Shown piece by piece: positions 35,254-38,165 of a stretch of DNA of 38,165 nt. The stretch lies in the NCBI GenBank assembly GCA_024693915.1, contig JAILKG010000323.1:1-38165 (forward strand). The letters run 5' to 3'. The notes beneath the pieces were generated by a model that had not been told where the DNA came from, searched no databases, and saw nothing but the letters and a program-made list of their open reading frames with translations. Position 1 is the first letter of the stretch; every line of letters starts with the position of its first letter. This DNA comes from Treponema sp. (GTDB lineage Bacteria > Spirochaetota > Spirochaetia > Treponematales > Treponemataceae). The position numbers and the translations under genes were made by a program.

Positions 35254-38165
35254 ATGAAACGACTTTTTTCTGTATTATTCATCTTATCAGCTTTTACTTT
35301 TTCATCATTTTCACAGACAGCCGCAAAAGGTCAGGTTGACCAGGCTTTCTTAAACGACTTTGTCCGCAAGAACTGGACAACTGCAGACGGACTTCCTGAC
35401 ATGACCATCACAGCCCTCCTACAGAACAAGAAGGGATACGTTTACGCAGGAACTTACGACGGTCTGGTTCGTTTTGACGGAGTTGAATTCGTCTGTTACA
35501 ACTCTTCCATTGATCCCAAATACAACTTTACTTCCGTCCGCTCCATTTTTGAGGACTCCTACGGAAATCTCTGGGTGGGCCACAACGACGAAGGTGTAAG
35601 CTGTTTTGCCCCAGACGGTACAATCATACAGTTCACCACAAAAAACGGACTCCCCCACAATTCCATCCGGGCAATCTGCGAAGATTTAGACCACAACATC
35701 TGGTTTGGAACGGCCAGCGGCCTCTGCTACCTGAACAAAGAACACAACTTTGTAGTTCCTAACGGTCTTAAAGAAATAGGCCAGGAAACAATTCAGGTTT
35801 CCCAGCTTTTCTGCGATTCAGCCGGCCGAGTATGGATTACAACTGCTATTGAAAACGAACTCTTCGTTTTTTCCAACAATCACCTTGAACATTTCAATGG
35901 CATCACAAAAATCAAAAATCCAAGCGTAAACACAGTATGGCAGGAAAAAAACGGTGCCCTCTGGTTCGGTATCTCTCCTCACTATGCCGTAAGAATTAAA
36001 GACACAGAAGAAACAGTCTATGACATAGGCCACGACCACACAGAAGGAACTGTAGTAAACGAAATCCTCCAGGACTCTAACGGAAACTACTGGTTCGCCC
36101 TGGACTCAGGTTTAACCGTCATCCACAACGGAAGCTACACCTATTACGACAAAAGAAACGGTCTTGCCGACGACTACATCAACCGCATAATTCAGGACAG
36201 GGAAGGCAACCTCTGGATTGGCTTTAACCGCGGCGGTATAGAAAAACTCAGTCAGGGAAAATTCCGAACCGTAACAATGCCTATCGCCGTAAACGCAATC
36301 TGCGAAGATCCTTTACGAAACCTTACCTGGCTGGGTGCTGACGACGGACTTTACTGTTACAAAGACAACGATTTTGTAAACAATTTCATCACTGAAATTT
36401 GTAAGGGCCAGAGAGTCCGCCATGTGGAATTCACAAAAGACAAGGAACTTCTTGTTTCCTTCTATTCCACCATCAGCCAGCTTTGCGTAAGCCCTGACAA
36501 TAAAATCAAAAGCTGGTCAGTTCCTCAGGGGCTTGCAGGCTTAAAATGCCGTGTAGCAATAAAAACATCGAATAACGATTTTTATGTAGGAACTACCCAG
36601 GGCTTAAGTATAATTGACGGAAAAACAGAAAAAATTACTACCCTAAACCGTTCTAACGGCTTTGACAACGAGTTTATCATGTGTCTTTACGAAGACAAAG
36701 ATGGTCTTATCTGGGTGGGAACCGACGGTGGCGGTATTTTTGTTCTGGAAGACAAAAAAATCGTAAGGCACTACACCACTGAAGACGGACTGGTCGGAAA
36801 CGTAATTTTTAAGATTGCTCCAATTGAGGATAAACTCTGGATTTGTACAGGAGCAGGAATTTCTGCCTTCGATGAAGAAAAAAACAACTTCTTCTGCTTT
36901 AATACCCACAACGGACTGATTTCCGGCGGTATTTTCCAGATGATTTGCGACTATACCCGAACTGTCTGGATGACAACAAACCGTGGTGTATGTTCAATTG
37001 GCTACGAAGATCTTCTGGAAGTGATTGAGGGCAAAAAATCCAGAATATCTGTTAAATTCTACGGAAGCTCAGACGGTCTTATTTCCGGTGGTGTTACTTC
37101 CACATCACTTTCCATGAAAGACAGTCTGGGACGCATCTGGCTTACCCTTATCGACGGCTTTTCCATCTACGACCCTGTCCGCTCCGGCAAAAACAAGGAG
37201 CCTCCAAAAATTGAAATTCAGGAATACACAATTGATACTGTAAAAAAAGACTACAATGGAGAAAACATCATCATTCCTCCATCCGGTAAGCGTTTGAACA
37301 TCAAATTTACAGGCTTAAGCTTTATTTCTTCAGACAGCATGACTTTCAGCTATAAACTGGCAGGCTTTGATAAAGACTATTCTGAATGGAACAACAACCG
37401 CATGGTTTCCTACACAAACCTTAGGCCTGGAACTTACCAGTTTACTGTTCGCTCCCAGAACAGTGATGAAATAAAGAGCGACCCTTGCGAACCGATTATC
37501 ATCATCAAAAAACCTTACATCTGGCAGGAAGCCTGGTTCTGGATTGTAATTGCCTTTACTCTTGCAGGAACTATTACTCTTGCAGTTTTAAGCAAAATCC
37601 ACAAAATGAAAAAATACCAGATCGAGCTTGAACAGAAGGTTGAAGAAAGAACCCACGACCTTATGACAGAAAAGGATAAAACTGAAAAACTTCTTTTGAA
37701 CATTCTTCCAAAGGACGTTGCAGAAGAAAAAAAGGAACATCCTGATAAACCTATCGCTAAGAAAATCAAGAATGTAACAGTTCTTTTTACGGATATCGTT
37801 GGCTTTACAAAAATCAGTGATGGGCTTTCTGCTGACCAGGTAGTTGCCATGTTAAACGGAATGATTGACCGCTTTGACATCCGTGCTCAGAACGAAGGAA
37901 TCGAAAAAATCAAAACAATTGGTGACGCCTACATGGCAGCCTGCGGTTTTGAAGATGACGAAGGAAGTGCCGGTGCCCTGAAAATGGTTAAATACGCCCA
38001 GGGAATTATGCAGGACGTTATGGAATACAACAGAAGCAGCCAGATCCAGGTTCAGATTCGTCTTGGAATCAATACTGGTGATCTTGTTGCGGGTATCATC
38101 GGAAAAACAAAGTGGATTTACGATGTTTGGGGCGACACTGTAAACGTTGCCAGCCGAATGGAAAG
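35254..38165 (+). CDS. Two-component-regulator-type beta-propeller + Y_Y_Y domain + TM + class III adenylate cyclase (3' end truncated by window)
   Basis: Own translation: MKRLFSVLFILSAFTFSSFSQ...; repeated GNLWVG/GNLWIG-type propeller motifs; FSYKLAGFDKDYSEWNNNRMVSYTNLRPGTYQFTVRSQN; VTVLFTDIVGFTKISD, EKIKTIGDAYMA, YDVWGDTVNVASRME. Not in ORF track because it has no stop in the window. Confidence 0.92.
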   Translation, partial: MKRLFSVLFILSAFTFSSFSQTAAKGQVDQAFLNDFVRKNWTTADGLPDMTITALLQNKKGYVYAGTYDGLVRFDGVEFVCYNSSIDPKYNFTSVRSIFEDSYGNLWVGHNDEGVSCFAPDGTIIQFTTKNGLPHNSIRAICEDLDHNIWFGTASGLCYLNKEHNFVVPNGLKEIGQETIQVSQLFCDSAGRVWITTAIENELFVFSNNHLEHFNGITKIKNPSVNTVWQEKNGALWFGISPHYAVRIKDTEETVYDIGHDHTEGTVVNEILQDSNGNYWFALDSGLTVIHNGSYTYYDKRNGLADDYINRIIQDREGNLWIGFNRGGIEKLSQGKFRTVTMPIAVNAICEDPLRNLTWLGADDGLYCYKDNDFVNNFITEICKGQRVRHVEFTKDKELLVSFYSTISQLCVSPDNKIKSWSVPQGLAGLKCRVAIKTSNNDFYVGTTQGLSIIDGKTEKITTLNRSNGFDNEFIMCLYEDKDGLIWVGTDGGGIFVLEDKKIVRHYTTEDGLVGNVIFKIAPIEDKLWICTGAGISAFDEEKNNFFCFNTHNGLISGGIFQMICDYTRTVWMTTNRGVCSIGYEDLLEVIEGKKSRISVKFYGSSDGLISGGVTSTSLSMKDSLGRIWLTLIDGFSIYDPVRSGKNKEPPKIEIQEYTIDTVKKDYNGENIIIPPSGKRLNIKFTGLSFISSDSMTFSYKLAGFDKDYSEWNNNRMVSYTNLRPGTYQFTVRSQNSDEIKSDPCEPIIIIKKPYIWQEAWFWIVIAFTLAGTITLAVLSKIHKMKKYQIELEQKVEERTHDLMTEKDKTEKLLLNILPKDVAEEKKEHPDKPIAKKIKNVTVLFTDIVGFTKISDGLSADQVVAMLNGMIDRFDIRAQNEGIEKIKTIGDAYMAACGFEDDEGSAGALKMVKYAQGIMQDVMEYNRSSQIQVQIRLGINTGDLVAGIIGKTKWIYDVWGDTVNVASRME

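Noticed and set aside
35419-37880. Minus-strand ORFs (79, 73, 88, 121 aa) within 35.4-37.9 kb
   Set aside because: They are antisense to the continuous plus-strand propeller-cyclase frame, which has clear domain matches.
1-38165. CRISPR array, rRNA, tRNA or transposase genes
   Set aside because: No regularly spaced repeats, no recognisable tRNA cloverleaf or rRNA segments, and no transposase-like ORF seen by eye.

Overview
This 38-kb chromosomal window has features typical of a Treponema-like spirochaete: FlaB flagellin, orphan HprK/HPr regulation, many signalling proteins and an AT-rich composition. I assign about 26 protein-coding genes. Gene blocks: (i) SGNH/discoidin lipoprotein, flaB with a sigma-28 promoter, a methyl-accepting chemotaxis protein, a HATPase-like+HDOD protein and a membrane-anchored NUC endonuclease with a Lys/Ala/Ser-rich tail; (ii) prfA-prmC; (iii) a GGDEF-PAS protein; (iv) a minus-strand RND efflux operon (tolC-MFP-RND-small PII-like protein); (v) hprK, ptsH, lexA, holA; (vi) a PC4/YdbC-like protein, a PurH-like protein with altered catalytic motifs, an MraY-like transferase and YhbY; (vii) a GldA/F/G-like ABC cassette plus a DUF4340-like protein; (viii) two exported proteins, an orphan DNA methyltransferase, another secreted protein, and a window-truncated beta-propeller/Y_Y_Y/class III adenylate cyclase that is absent from the supplied ORF track. 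The best second-look items are: a set of genes whose -10 boxes lie only 6-9 nt before ATG with no Shine-Dalgarno (probable leaderless mRNAs); a 164-bp imperfect palindromic element with a second truncated inverted copy 24 kb away; a densely structured 220-nt prfA-prmC intergenic region; the PurH-like paralogue; and the propeller-cyclase fusion. No CRISPR array, rRNA, tRNA or transposase gene was recognised.
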